A DNA stretch of 64,000 bases from Diphasiastrum complanatum (GCA_029204225.1 CM055102.1:14740963-14804962), one strand, 5' to 3'; positions 22,300-33,508 are shown, numbered from the stretch's first letter. Numbers and translations: made by a program. Notes: generated by a model from the letters alone, not told the origin.

Positions 22300-24240
22300 A
22301 TAGGCCTTCATCATCCATATACTCTCGTCCTTCGTCAAGTTTGACTTAGTTTATTCACTTGTGGATCACTAATTTTGAGTAGCGGTTCATGGGGTAGCCA
22401 TTGGACTTGTATTATCAAACTTGAAACATCGAGGGCACTCACTTCCCATATCTCATGTAATTGAATCTAGAACTTCATCTTCCTCGGCTATGTTTGATGT
22501 TGTGGAAGAATTACCACTTTAATGATCTACCATAGAATTTAAGCAATCAAAGGTGGCTAAGGCCTCCATCCAATCCACCCCTTCGGTTTGGGTGTCGTCC
22601 TTAATCAATGTTTAGCTTCAATGTCTCAAATGTTCCAATTCAGTCTCTTCTTTCTGACTCAATGGTAGCTGAATTGGCTACCATTTTTCGTTGATCTGCT
22701 GGTTTTACCTCTCAAGTGAGCGGATTAACCTTCATTGTCTTCTCCTGATTTTATAAAATAAATATTTATCTTTCTCAATCATGGAAAGCATCTGAAGCTC
22801 AAAGACAAGGTCATCCGAGTAGGCCTTAATGGTCCACAATGTATTGGGTAAATCTAAAATGACAAAGTTGATCACGAAGCATAAACATCTCTTGTCATGC
22901 CAACTGGTTGCACACTTGATTAATTAGCTACTTTGATTGTAAATGATACAAGATTCATACATTGTAGGTTCCAAGCTTTATACAATGAAGACGAGATTAT
23001 ATTCACTCTAGATCCACCATCAATAATGGTAGATCCCTTAATGAAGCCCTTGTGATGTTCGAGGCATCTGTTTCCCATCTAATGCCTATATTGTGGACTT
23101 GTTGGACTTTATTCTCATATTTTCCTCCACCATTATGGATTGGTTCCAATGGTTCAAGCTCAGGGTGGGAATTAGGAACTAAGGGTAGGTTCATCTCTTT
23201 AGAAGTTTCATCCCATCTTTTTAGATCATTCTAGAGATTTGGGCTTCTACGCAACATCATCCCTAGGGTATACCTATCCTAGAGGCTAGGAGATCATGCA
23301 ATTCTACTCTTTCTCTTATTGTTATTCCAGTGGTAATACCGGTTTGAGGATATCATCTTGGCACTACTTAGAGATCTCTGGGATGGCATTTTGTATTGCA
23401 ATGTTGATTTTTGGATCTCCAATGGAAATTTGATCAGGAATTGAGATTGAATTGAATCTCACCTTTTTTTTTATTCTTCTCTTGTTGGTATTGTGCATGT
23501 TTCACTTCCATGTACTTCTTCATCCTTTTTCTCTTTCTTGGCCATGGGGCTAGGATATTCCCCCATATATAATGAACCAGTGAAACCCCTAATAGCTTTT
23601 CGAGGGGATTTTAGTATTGGTTCTGGTGTGTTTCATTTTTGGGCCCGAGTTACTATGTAAAGGGGTGTTCTCAATGTGATTCACCTTGGATTTCACACTT
23701 AACAAATTCACTAGTGTGTCCCCCAACTGTAGCATCTCTCTCATTTTTTATAGGACAGTCTAAATACGAATCTCCATACTTGCAATCAGTGTAGAGCGGA
23801 ATGTAGTCTTGGCCTTGTCGCTTGTTAGAACATTTGAAAATACGATAATTCCCTCCACACCCATAACATTTGATAGGGGGCCTACTTGTCGGTCCTTGAA
23901 CTTGATTGGCATAAACTAGAACTAGTTCGCCCTAGTACCCATCTATGTAATATAAAGCTACTTCATTGATAGGAAGGGAAGGTTCATATGGTGATTCTGA
24001 GTACATTCATGTTAGCAGTTTGACTTGGAGGTTTGACAGTCATTCCTTGTTGTTCATTGTCTGGTGGTGCAAGAAGCGCAATAAGTGGTCAATTATGGTT
24101 TGATGTATATGGATATTGCCTATCATGTTGTCTTTGGGAGTAGTATTGTCATGCAGTTGCTGTTGGGGTGCGATAGGTAGTGGGTGATAGTTCGAGATGT
24201 CAAACGCCACTCTCATACTATCGTGTTAATTAGCGCTACA
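22300..24240 (-). pseudogene. Gypsy gag and protease relic
   Basis: On the minus strand the text near 23890-23840 reads CYGCGGNYRIFKC, a gag zinc knuckle with altered His spacing. Further on, near 23030-22990, STIIDGGSRVNIISSSLYKA matches the retropepsin site of Tat/Athila-type gypsy elements (DGGSxVNI). FTIKVAN and QPVGMTRDVY follow, as expected for that protease. Many stops and shifts separate the pieces. The order gag to protease runs from high to low coordinates, and repeat block E (24309-24545) lies at its 5' side. Confidence 0.7.
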
Positions 24241-24308
24241 AAAGATTAATAATAGAGCATGTGTTTAGACTCATCTGTCACAACAAAACCAATCGATTAT
24301 TCGATGAG

Positions 24309-24545
24309 TTAATAGGTGTCTTAGACAATTATAGTTATAGAATTGTGAAGGCGTCAAGGATAGTCATCATTCTACACTTTGACTCAATCACTAAGACACA
24401 AGAAGAATTCTGACTCTTGCGAGAGGTGACTCTTTGGCATTCCTTTGACTTGTTTGGTTGACTTTGTGTAGTGTCTCAAACTTGTCTTGGACTTGCGTGT
24501 ATTTTTACAAGTTCTTCATCTACAATAGTACCCCAAGTAATAATA
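24309..24545. repeat. Repeat block E, short copy
   Basis: It shares its ends with 40232-40960: AATAGGTGTCTTAGAC ... GCGTCAAGGA at the left and TTGACTTTGTGTAGTGT ... TTCTTCATCTAC at the right. About 480 bp of the middle is missing here. In both places it lies on the 5' side of minus-strand gypsy coding sequence, so it is probably an LTR or leader. Confidence 0.7.
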
Positions 24546-24664
24546 AGGTCTAGGACTCTGTAATAGATACCTGAAAGGAATAGATGCATTGTATATAGAG
24601 GTAACTGGACCGAATGGAATTTAAAGTGGAATTGAAATTCCAATACTCACCCTTAATTCGACTT

Positions 24665-24757
24665 CAAATACTTAGATAAACTTCAGATTTAACATTTTTC
24701 TTAAATAGACTATGTTTGTCCTTAGATAAAGCCTTAGTGAAGATATCAACTACCATT
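24665..24757 (-). pseudogene. Copia RNase H C-terminal tail
   Basis: The minus strand reads QMVVDIFTKALSKDKHSLFK followed by KNVKSEVYLSI and a stop. This is the typical end of a copia polyprotein ('...aDilTKal....f'). The fragment is cut at 24758 by the G1 LTR start. Confidence 0.75.
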
Positions 24758-24975
24758 TGTTGGAGGGTTTGTGGATATCGAGGCAACCCTAACCCTAGTT
24801 AATAATTGAGAGGGATTTGGCACCCTACGTGTGTAAGTCCAACCCAATGATTACATAGTTATTTGGTAATAATTAGAAAGTCAATAAAAGGACTTTAGGC
24901 CTTTTTGCGGGACTTTTGATGTCGCGGGCCTGAATGTCAAGTTAGTGAATAAAATTGGGACTCCCACCAAAATTG
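24758..24975 (+). mobile_element. G1 LTR copy 2, left part
   Basis: TGTTGGAGGG and the next 210 bp match 1659-1880 (GGACTTTAGGCCTTTTTGCGG and neighbours are shared). The match ends where gypsy C-terminal coding sequence begins. The right part of this LTR reappears at about 30965-31184. Confidence 0.85.
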
Positions 24976-25099
24976 ATCATTGGTAAAAATTCTATGAGCA
25001 CGTTATTGTCCGTTAAACGCTATGTTTTTTGTGGACATTGCACGATTAGAAAAGTATACCCATAATGATTTAACCGAACAAACGGGTGTATCTCGTCTT

Positions 25100-25267
25100 C
25101 AACCCGAAAAGATCTTGGATACAAGAACTGAACGATTGAGAAATCGTATAGTTACTGAGCATCTGGTTTGATGGAAGGGATGTATAGACGATGATGATTC
25201 CTGGGAATAGGAAGGAAGCTTAAAGAAGAACTTTTCTAGTTTTAAGTTCTGAGGACAGATCTTGAAT
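25100..25267 (+). pseudogene. Gypsy polyprotein C-terminus, chromodomain-like
   Basis: The plus strand reads KILDTRTERLRNRIVTEHLV, stop, WKGCIDDDDSWE, stop, then a tail ending LNKGERMSCP. The pattern 'LvrWkg...DDDSWE' is that of the chromodomain-like tail of gypsy integrases. The internal TGA and TAG codons are each one C-to-T change from CGA or CAG. It ends at a polypurine tract, so it is the last part of a gypsy element (G2) whose upstream portion is gone. A weaker relative is at 62777-62992. Confidence 0.65.
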
Positions 25268-25280
25268 AAGGGGGAAAGAA
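25268..25280 (+). other. Polypurine tract of gypsy G2
   Basis: AAGGGGGAAAGAA is directly followed by TGTCATGCCC, the inferred LTR start. Confidence 0.7.
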
Positions 25281-25532
25281 TGTCATGCCCATGATTGGTC
25301 TCGGGTAGCGTGTCCACGCTAGGGACCGGTAGACCAACAACCCATAAGTTAATTGTGATTATAAGGGAATTGGGGCCCTTATGTGTACATGGTCATAATT
25401 AATGGTTGTAGGCCTAAACACTTGATGGTGGATTTGTATGGGTATATCAGTGAGTCATTGGAAAACTGGATAACATGGCCTAGATAGGCTGCATAGGTGT
25501 CACAGTGCACTATTAGTGGTGCATGGGCCTTG
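25281..25532 (+). mobile_element. G2 LTR, left part, split by C1
   Basis: It begins TGTCATGCCC after the polypurine tract and is interrupted at the CCTTG duplication by element C1. It continues at 30740 with a TATA box. With no second copy in the window the far end is uncertain. Confidence 0.6.
25528..25532. repeat. Target-site duplication CCTTG, left
   Basis: CCTTG precedes the TG of C1 and recurs right after its CA at 30735-30739. Confidence 0.92.
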
Positions 25533-26175
25533 TGTGAAGGATTTCAGACCATTCAAGATCCAATCCATGTCCCTGATCTTTGGTTACAAAAAGGAGCAAA
25601 CCAATAATCCTGCCAATGTAGAAAAATCAGCATCTACATACAAAATGAGATGCAAAATCTAAGAGATACTGATAAAACATGAACCAAAACATAAAATATA
25701 GTTGTTGTTTATACAATTACGGTACCCTACTATATTTCACACGTGTGAAACCGAAAATAGCAAAATATGAACATCCTACACACAAGATTGCAAGATATCA
25801 CCAAGATAGTGCACCAATGAGTAGTAGAACCCAAAGAGAACTATGTATAATGATGAAATGAGAGAGAGAAGAGAGAAGATGCATCTCTCCACGAGTTACA
25901 TCCTTTTATAGAGTGTCCAAACCCTATTTGGCCACTTGGCTTTCCCTCCAAAATGTAAACCCTACTATTTTTGGGTCTAAATTCAATGTACCCAAAGTTC
26001 AAATTTGAATCTCTCTCAAACTTGACTACCAACTTTCCCACACTTTCAAAAAGTTTTTATTGAATGTAATATAACTTAAAAAAAAGTTTACTAAGTCTAA
26101 AATGAGTTTTGGCCTCTTATTGAAAATTTACCAAAATATGACTAAACTAGACTAAACTAGTTGAAATCTCTCACA
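25533..26175 (-). repeat. 3' LTR of C1
   Basis: The minus-strand LTR starts TGTGAGAGATTTC and ends at 25533. A strong TATA sequence, CTATAAAAGG on the minus strand, is at about 25903-25912. TTTCACACGTGTGAAA, a perfect palindrome, is at 25735-25750. Confidence 0.92.
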
Positions 26176-26185
26176 CTCCCTCTTC
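26176..26185 (-). other. Polypurine tract of C1
   Basis: The minus strand reads GAAGAGGGAG directly before the 3' LTR. Confidence 0.75.
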
Positions 26186-26431
26186 AACTAGTTTTGGCAT
26201 AGTTTTGACAATAGAACTTTGATCCAAATTTAGAATGATCTCCATCCTAAGTATATATCTCCTTTCTAAGGTTCTAAAGTAACTTTCATAATTGATATAG
26301 AGAATAGTGTCTAAATTGGATGCTTTACTATTTCTTACATCAATTTTACACATCAAGATATAACTAGAACATGAAAAACCAAATAGAATGTGAATGAAAT
26401 GATTCCTCCATGTTTCAAAATTTGAACTCTT

Positions 26432-28262
26432 TTAAAAATTACAGCAACCAAACAATAAATGTGAGTGATGACCATTTGCTTGCTTGTCTCCTCCAACTTT
26501 GTCCTTTCTTGATATGTCTCCACCATAAAACTCCATGAACGAGCCTCCATCTCCATCTTGCCACAAGATATCATCAACACTTGATGACTTGGCCATGAAT
26601 AAGTGACATAATGAACCTTCATTAGCTTCATTTCCATCAGCAAAACCAGCCAAGAATGCTAGTACAACTCTAACAATAAGATATTGCAAGACAATGTAGC
26701 TAGTTTGTCCATATCTTGACAATTTGCACACATCCACATGAAATAGCTCAAACATGAGATAGAACAAGTAAAGTAAACCTAAACAACACTTCCTTGCTAC
26801 TCCTTTGACCTTACTTGAGTCTTCAATAATCTGCAAAAATAGATCCATAACATCTTTGCCAATTACCTCTCCTTTGATGCTCTTGACTAGCTCCAAATTG
26901 CCACCTTTCCTTTTGTGTTGTTGAAGTCCTTTGAGATCAACCTCTTGATCATCAACTTGACCATCAAATCCATTGAGAAAAATTTGTTTTCTAGATCCAT
27001 TACTTGTCTTTCCAGTATGAAAACCATAAGAACCAATATCCACTTGCATAGCATCATCTATACAAGAAGATTCTCCAAAACATGTGAGTAAAGCATAGTG
27101 AGTCGCTTCCACTTGCTTACCTTTCTCTTGATCATCAAAGATATCAAAGATATAAATATCTTTAAACCTGAACCTCTGGAAATACTCCCTCTCAAACATA
27201 TGATCTTGATCCAACAAGATCTCGTCAATGCTTGATCTCAAATTTTCACAGAGGGTAGTGAAAATAATGTCACCATCATAAATCAAAAGATAGATTCCAA
27301 AATTTCCATCCAACATGAAATAGAGTAAGTGAAGATGAGTATCAAACCTAACATAACAAACCTCAATAATCTCACCAATTGAAAAAATTGCCTCTCGATT
27401 TGCTCCATGTAGTCTTTTCCAACCAACCTTTTGCCATCTCGATCATGAGTGATCAATTCACAATCATAGAATCCTTTGAGTTGATGAAGAGATGTGAGAT
27501 CCATGCCTTGGATCTTCCCAAGAACCAATCTTCCATTGCTCTTTCCTTCATAAGACTCCCTCTTAATGATTGCATCATAAGAAGTAGAAACCTCAAAAAC
27601 ATTAGAAGCCATGAAAAAATTGATTAGTACCTTCAACATAAGGATGATTGAAGTACTCTCTTTTTTCAAACAAGAATTTCTACTCAATGTTTTAGGTAAT
27701 GACTCATATGATAATGATTCTTCCTCACTATCATTCACAATGACATCATTCAAAGTACATCCTACTTTGAACTCTTCACATATTTCTCTTCTTCTTGACT
27801 TGTGACTATATCCCTCTCCAAGTCTCTTAATGAAACCATTTGATCTACTTTCTTTATGAAGACATGTGACTCCACTTGCTGGAAAAATGACTTTCTTGGA
27901 TTCATCACAAAATAATGTAGAAGAAGCAACTCCTTCATGAATGCACCTAGCAACATCTTTTGGCATATGATCAAAGAAATCATTAACAACATCTTTTTCA
28001 AGGAAGAACCTTCACCACCATTGATGAAGTTAGCTCTTTCCTTACCTTTTGCATGCTTGCACTTGCCATGAAGAAGCATTGAAACACCATCATTATCCTC
28101 AAGACTAGCCAAGTTAGCACAAAGGTGAACATTTCCAAGAAGCATATTAGATCTTGACCTAGATCTAGCATAAGAAAGCTTGTTAGACTTTGCATAAGAT
28201 CCACCAATCTTATTGATGCTAAAAGGTAACTTTGGAAAGTTGAGACCAATCTCCTTTTCCAT
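26432..28262 (-). CDS. Unrecognised coding-like block in place of pol
   Basis: Three long minus-strand frames of 166, 227 and 294 codons (28262-27762, 27966-27283, 27316-26432) overlap and together fill the place where copia integrase, RT and RNase H should be. I see none of the copia motifs (no GKGHHCC, no DDE core, no YVDD) and recognise no family. Part is acidic (LRSSIDEILLDQDHMFERE, DDQEKGKQVEATHYALL) and one part is hydrophobic (YLIVRVVLAFLAGFAD). The overlaps suggest one or two frameshifts in a once longer protein of about 600 residues. It may be transduced host sequence. A matching cellular gene elsewhere would settle this. Confidence 0.45.
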
Positions 28263-28269
28263 TCCATCT

Positions 28270-29527
28270 TTTTGCTAGCCATAACAAAAGCATCAAGCTT
28301 GAAAAGTCTACCTTGTCTATTGCTCCTAGCAACCAAGATTTCTTCCTTTGTAATGAAACAAGCATCACCACCAAAATTTACCGTGTATCCTTTCTCTATC
28401 ATTTTTCCAACACTTAACAAATTCTTTGAAAGTGAAGGAATGTAAAGAACACCATCAAGTCTTGTTTTCCTATTAGTAGAGAGACAAATAGGAATTGAAC
28501 CAATACCTTCAATCACACACTCACCACCATTGGCCATGTGAATTGCTTTCTTGGCTCCATCACAAGTGACCAAAGAAGTAAAGAACTTCTTGTGACTAGT
28601 CATGTGTGAACTAGCTCCACTATCAATCCACCATGAATCTTTGTCACCTTCACTTGATATTGGACTTGAAGAACACATCAAAAGAGAATTACCCTCCTCA
28701 TCATTAGTAGTAAAGTTGATTTGCTTGCTACCTTCATCTCTTTGCTTCTTCAAACATTCATTTGCAAAATGCCCTTTGATTCCACAATAAAAGCATTTCA
28801 ACTTTGACTTATCTTTCTTCTTACCAAAAGAAGAAGTCTCACCTTGATCTTGCCCTTTAGACCACGTGCCTTTTTCTTTGCCCTTGAACTTGCCTCTGTT
28901 GAACATAGTCCCCTCTTCATATTGAGATGTCGATGTAGATCCACCTCCTCTTGATTCAAGCCTATACTCCTCATTCACCAAGATCTCTTGCAAATCCACA
29001 ATACTTGGCAAAGTCTTTTGAATAGTAAAACTTTGAACAAGATTAGCATGATCATCCAACAAGCCATTAAGTATAACTTGAACAAGTTCTACCTCCTTAA
29101 TGCTTTCAACAATAAATGCTAACTCATTATTGAATGCCTTAACCCTCAAAACAAAAGCATGAGTACTCTCTTCCTTCTTTTGCAAACTTTGAAAGATTTG
29201 CTTCCTTAGATAAGCATTCTTGATGTAGACTTGGATTCATAAAGCTTCTTCATAGCTTCCCAAGCCTCCAAAGATGATGTGCACTTACCAACTTCCTTGA
29301 GAAGTTCATTGGTAACATTCATCTTAATCATTGTGTAGATCTCTTTTAGCTCTCTTGTCATACCTCACTTGATCTTGAGGTGCTTGAGGCCTCTCCTCCA
29401 CACCTGCAACAATCTCCATCAACTCATTCATCTCCAATAAGGACTCCATCCTCATCTTCCAAGTAGAATAGTTGATTGAGGTAAGTCTATCATTGCTCTC
29501 CAACATAAAGCCTCCACTTGTAGCCAT
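28270..29527 (-). pseudogene. C1 gag and protease, frameshifted
   Basis: The gag start ATG is at 29527 (MATSGGFMLESNDRLTSINY). The frame breaks at about 29324, then runs from 29185 through the copia gag core (FVLRVKAFNNELAFIVESIK), zinc knuckle CFYCGIKGHFANEC, and protease site WWIDSGASSHMT with intact DSG. LLSVGKMIEKGYTVNFGGDA and GRLFKLDAFVMASKK end the recognisable part near 28270. The frame continues a little into the unrelated block. The zinc ligands and protease motif are intact, so gag/protease function was under selection longer than pol, which is missing. Confidence 0.85.
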
Positions 29528-30079
29528 GTTGAAGTGACCCGATCTTTTCTTTCAACCTCTAATGCACAAAGCACTCTCTTTAATGTCAACAAATGAACTC
29601 AAGAAAAAATCACAAAGATATGGAACCTCTCAAATCTCTTCTAACACTTCTAGCTAGAAAATCAACACATAGAATAGTGAAATCTTGATCAATCTATGAT
29701 CTATTCTCAATCTAATGATTCTTTCCACTTCCTAGGATTGAAACACACTCAAATGAAGTTCAGTAACCTCACAAACTAGATATCCAATCAAAATTGGAGT
29801 TTTGACAAAATCACAAAAAATTGAATATCTCAAATTCTACATGCAATTTCTAGAAACTTGATATATCTTCTTGTAGCCTCCAATGAGACGTTTCTAATGC
29901 ACCAAATATCATCTGAATCTAGTAATCCAACCGTGAAATTTGAATTGATCAAGTATATAACCCTGAAAAGAGTTTTGACCTACAAAAGATCAATTCTACA
30001 CATGCAAAAATGCTGATTTTTGAGTAGAAATCAATCTAGCAGTGCTCTGGCTGATCCTTTCATAACCTGAAACACAAGA
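29528..30079 (-). other. C1 leader
   Basis: Non-coding on both strands. It matches the misplaced plus-strand fragment at 11015-11460. Confidence 0.7.
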
Positions 30080-30091
30080 GCTCTGATACCA
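30080..30091 (-). other. C1 primer binding site, tRNA-iMet type
   Basis: The minus strand reads TGGTATCAGAGC, adjacent to the LTR end at 30092. Confidence 0.95.
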
Positions 30092-30734
30092 TGTTAAGAA
30101 TTTCAGATCATTCAAGAACCAATCCATGTCCCTGATCTTTGGTTACAAAAAGGAGCAAACCAACAATCCTGCCAATGCAGAAAAATCAGCATCTACATAC
30201 AAAATGAGATGCAAACTCTAAGAGATATTGATCAAACATGAATAAAAATATAAAATATAGTTGATGTCCATACAATTACAGTACCCTACTATATTTCACA
30301 CATGTGAAACCGAAAATAGCAAAATATGAGCATTCTACACACAAGATTGCAAGATATCACCAAGATAGTGCACCAATGAGTAGTAGAACCCGAAGAGAAC
30401 CATGTATAATGATGAAATGAGAGAGAGAAGAGAGAAGATGTGTCTCTCCACGAGTTACATCCTTTTATAGAGTGTCCAAACCCTATTTGGCCACTTGGCT
30501 TTCCCTCCAAAATGTAAACCCTACTATTTTTGAGTCTAGATTTAATGTACCCAAAGTTCAAATTTGAATCTCTCTCAAACTTGACTACCAACTTTCCCAC
30601 ACTTTCAAAAAGTTTTTATTGAATGTAATATAACTTCAAAAAGTTTATCTCTAAGTCTAAAATGAGTTTTGGCCTCTTATTGAGATTTATCAAAATATGA
30701 CTAAACTAGACTAAACTAGTTGAAATCTCTCACA
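30092..30734 (-). repeat. 5' LTR of C1
   Basis: It has the same length as the 3' LTR. The TATA sequence is at about 30462-30470 (minus strand) and the palindrome at 30294-30309 has one C-to-T change. Confidence 0.92.
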
Positions 30735-30739
30735 CCTTG
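30735..30739. repeat. Target-site duplication CCTTG, right
   Basis: It matches 25528-25532 exactly. Confidence 0.92.
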
Positions 30740-30964
30740 GAGGGTATAAATATATCTATTGGGCTCTCACTAGTGTATGCTTGATAGCATGACCGGTGGT
30801 AGGATGCTGCTAGCGTGATGCCTCATTCCTCTTTGAGTGATTGATCCAAAGCTTGGGGGCTAGATCCGTTCGATCTAGGTTTGGTTGGGTTGGTTTGACT
30901 ACCATCAGGTTCCCTTGTGTTGCTTGTGATTGGCATGCTTAGAATAGGATCCTTGGATTGAGGA
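30740..30964 (+). mobile_element. G2 LTR, right part
   Basis: GAGGGTATAAATATATC continues the interrupted G2 LTR and carries its TATA box at about 30745-30755. Its end is not defined; at about 30965 the sequence becomes G1 LTR. Confidence 0.5.
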
Positions 30965-31184
30965 CTTTATAGTAGGGTTAATGGATGTAGTGTTAATTGC
31001 GTAGTGTTAATGCTAAGGGTTAATGGATGTTAAAGTTAGATATGGATCTTCCCTACATGCTGAATTCTAAGATATGTTATCGTTCTCATGGGACGAACCT
31101 ACGCGTGACAACTATCTTCATCTCCTTGATGGTAGATTGCTTGGATCTTGGGTTGAGGATAGGCTAGGAAATAAACCCACTACA
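30965..31184 (+). mobile_element. G1 LTR copy 2, right part
   Basis: AGGGTTAATGGATGTAGTG ... AAACCCACTACA matches 2222-2386 and ends with CA four bases before a primer site. The G1 LTR centre is missing or replaced by G2 sequence. Confidence 0.85.
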
Positions 31185-31188
31185 ATTT

Positions 31189-31206
31189 TGGCGTTGTTGC
31201 CGGGGA
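31189..31206 (+). other. Primer binding site, tRNA-Asp type
   Basis: TGGCGTTGTTGCCGGGGA is a tRNA-Asp complement with one C-to-T change. Confidence 0.85.
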
Positions 31207-31689
31207 GCTACGCCAATTTTTCAGTTTACAGTTGCATAAAGAACCTTTGCCAATTCTACCCTAGTCTTATCTGAGAGTTCGACGAAGGTTAGTTTTCTCA
31301 AATTTGTCAGAAAATAACCTGATCAGAGATTTTTTTATCCAAAATAATACTGAAGAACCTTCGCTGAGTCAACCTTCATCCAGAATACATTCATCAGTAC
31401 TATTTTTAGGTTTTGATTTTTCATATCAAGCTACTGTCAAATTTTTGAACAATTCTTTTACAATTTGATTCTGATTCTGAGAATTTATCATTCTTAGAAG
31501 TGTCGATCGCTTGATCATAGATCTTTTTCCAAAAATCAGAAATCAGATTATTGTCAAGTGAAAGAAATTTTGCAGATCTGAAATGAGATAGATTCTGATT
31601 CAAAATCTAGATCCAATCTCATTGTCTGATTGATTTTATTTGCAAAATAGCTGCTCCTAGAGCTGTTCCCTAGCAAGTGAATCCAATCA
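31207..31689 (+). other. G1 leader, copy 2
   Basis: Non-coding. It has several GAACCTTCG-type motifs, like 2722-3366, but is only about 480 bp long before gag. Confidence 0.65.
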
Positions 31690-32235
31690 TTGTTAGAAGA
31701 TCACCACGGTTGGATCTACTCAAGTACAATGGATCCAGTCAGATTTCTCCAAATCTATGTAGAATCTTGTGAAGTTTATGACGAAGTTTTTCTTCAAGAT
31801 AAACTTAAGCTATTTCCAATGGCTTTAACGATTGCATCACAAGATTGGTATTATAATCAAGATGAAACTGAGCATACATATTGGGAATCTGTCAAACGAG
31901 CCCTTATCACACGGTTCAAACCTCAAAAGTTTATGGAAGACTCTTTCCTACTTCCAAGTAAAATTAAAATGGAAAAGCGAGAAATTGTACGAGATTATAT
32001 TGGATGGGTTAAATACCTCAAATCTGAGTGCGTACCTGAGTTGATTAATGAAGATGTCATGATTATGTGGTTTGTGGTAGGTCTACCTAAAAGAATCAGA
32101 CGCGAGTTGAAATGCCATAATGAGTATGCAACTTTGCAAAATGCTATGGACGATGCAACACAAGAGGAGGAGCTTGGGAAGCACTCATCAAAACTGGATG
32201 AGACCCAAATTCTTATCACTCGTCCATTATTGTGA
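31690..32235 (+). pseudogene. gag: Gypsy G1 gag, N-terminal half
   Basis: A 181-codon open frame starts at 31690, with a possible in-frame start at 31729 (MDPVRFLQIYVESCEVYDE). It contains the retrotransposon-gag core: DKLKLFPMALTIASQDWYYN, WESVKRALITRF, and DYIGWVKYLKSECVPELINE. It lies where gag should be after the G1 leader, so it is probably the true G1 gag, unlike the chromovirus gag at 4 kb. The stop is at 32233-32235. No zinc knuckle, protease or pol follows, because other copia sequence takes over. Confidence 0.75.
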
Positions 32236-32329
32236 AAGAAATTTTGTTTCTTGCAAAATGTCAGAACGACTTCTATAAGTGACCATGTTACTCATGTTGA
32301 TAATTGATTGTTCAATTTGATATAGCAGG

Positions 32330-32560
32330 ATCACCCATTTTGACAATGATGATGTCATGATTATCTTATGAACTCTTCATACATCTTACGATCATCTAGT
32401 CTTGCTAATCTCTACACAACCCGATTTACCAATACAGAGTTCACTTCAATTCTTCTTCAAAAAGAACTTTGAAGGACGTCAAATGATGTTTCTACATTAG
32501 ACAAATCAGTTGCACTATATTCGAAAAAGAAGCAACATTCAAAAAAGGGTGCATTCAATA
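32330..32560 (+). pseudogene. Copia gag relic
   Basis: The plus strand reads TLHTSYDHLVLLISTQPDLP and, one frame on, EFTSILLQKEL, then SNDVSTLDKSVALYSKK. This is the late part of copia gag ('L..sYd..v..l......t.eei...Ll.eE.rr'). It has at least one stop and one frameshift and is cut by the C2 LTR at 32617. Confidence 0.5.
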
Positions 32561-32616
32561 TTGTTGGTGTCAAACAAAACACATTTGTGTTTGTTGTATT
32601 TGTTGACATCAACAAT

Positions 32617-33436
32617 TGTGGAAAAGGTACAAAAAGAACCAACAGTAGATCCTAATCTGATCCTCAAAAGGGATTGGTTGTCAGATTACTTGATCTATCA
32701 ATCTACTTGAGATTAAGATCAATCTAGATCAATTCTAGACACAAAATCCTAACAAAAACTTAATTGAAGGTAGGTGTAATTTTTGGTTTCACACGTGTGA
32801 AACACTATCTGAGTACGGACTCCAACCTGAAAAATCAAGTACACATTGATAGCACCTCAAAACAATCAAAACCAATGTAGACAAATGGAGAGAATCACTC
32901 AAAATTGCTTCCAAAACCAATATTAGTGTCTCACATTGATTATGGCCAAATAAGCCTCTATATATACACTTTTGGAGCTCGAGGTACTGATCATGCATCA
33001 GATCTCACACATGTGAGGATTCCTTATCACCATCATGCAATTTGACACTTGGATCAAAACTTTTCACTTTGGGCATTTTTGGTCTATTTTCTTACTATAT
33101 GGAGATCTTCATGGAAATCTTCTAGAAGCAAAAACTCGCCTACTTTAGCTATTTTCACATGTGTGAGTTGTGTCCTCTACACATGAGATGTGACACCTAT
33201 TCAAAATATTTGGCTCATATAATCATTAGATTGGTGCCATGTGTCATATCTTTAGAAAACTAGTTTTTGGCCATTTTAGCCACTAGAACTTGAATTAAAT
33301 CATATGTACAACATATATGATTATGGTACATGAAAAGTACACTAGTTTCACACATGGGAACAGGATCCACACATGTGTGTCTATCCTATATGCAAGATTT
33401 TTGGCCTCTACCAAGCTTATTTTTGCATTTTTCACA
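32617..33436 (-). repeat. 3' LTR of the minus-strand C2 element
   Basis: The minus-strand LTR runs from TGTGAAAAATGC (at 33436) to CTTTTCCACA (at 32617), about 820 bp. A perfect GTTTCACACGTGTGAAAC palindrome is at 32786-32803. ACAAT (32612-32616) would be the duplication, but its partner is lost. Confidence 0.88.
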
Positions 33437-33447
33437 CTCCTTCCCAA
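33437..33447 (-). other. Polypurine tract of the C2 element
   Basis: The minus strand reads TTTGGGAAGGAG before the LTR. Confidence 0.7.
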
Positions 33448-33508
33448 AAAATCTAGCTTGGTAAATCTAGCATAGATCTATCTATAGCTCCAAGAGCCAA
33501 TCTTAATT

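Larger units (their letters stand above)
25533..30734 (-). mobile_element. Complete non-autonomous copia-type element C1
   Basis: Two 643-bp LTRs (25533-26175 and 30092-30734), a primer site next to the upstream LTR, a purine tract next to the downstream LTR, and 5-bp duplications CCTTG define a complete insertion of 5.2 kb on the minus strand. Gag and protease are recognisable, but integrase, RT and RNase H are absent. Instead about 1.9 kb of open, unrecognised sequence follows. The LTRs differ at roughly 30-40 positions by eye, about 5 percent, so it is not recent. It sits inside the G2 LTR. Confidence 0.92.

Noticed and set aside
24758-24975. Solo LTR interpretation for G1 copy 2
   Set aside because: The matching right end with primer site and leader is found at 30965-31206, so it is a split LTR rather than a solo one.
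1659-31184. Treating the G1 LTRs at 1659 and 24758-31184 as the two ends of one element
   Set aside because: Both are followed by a primer site and a leader, so both act as 5' LTRs. The DNA between them contains several unrelated elements. A tandem LTR-interior array is possible but not shown.
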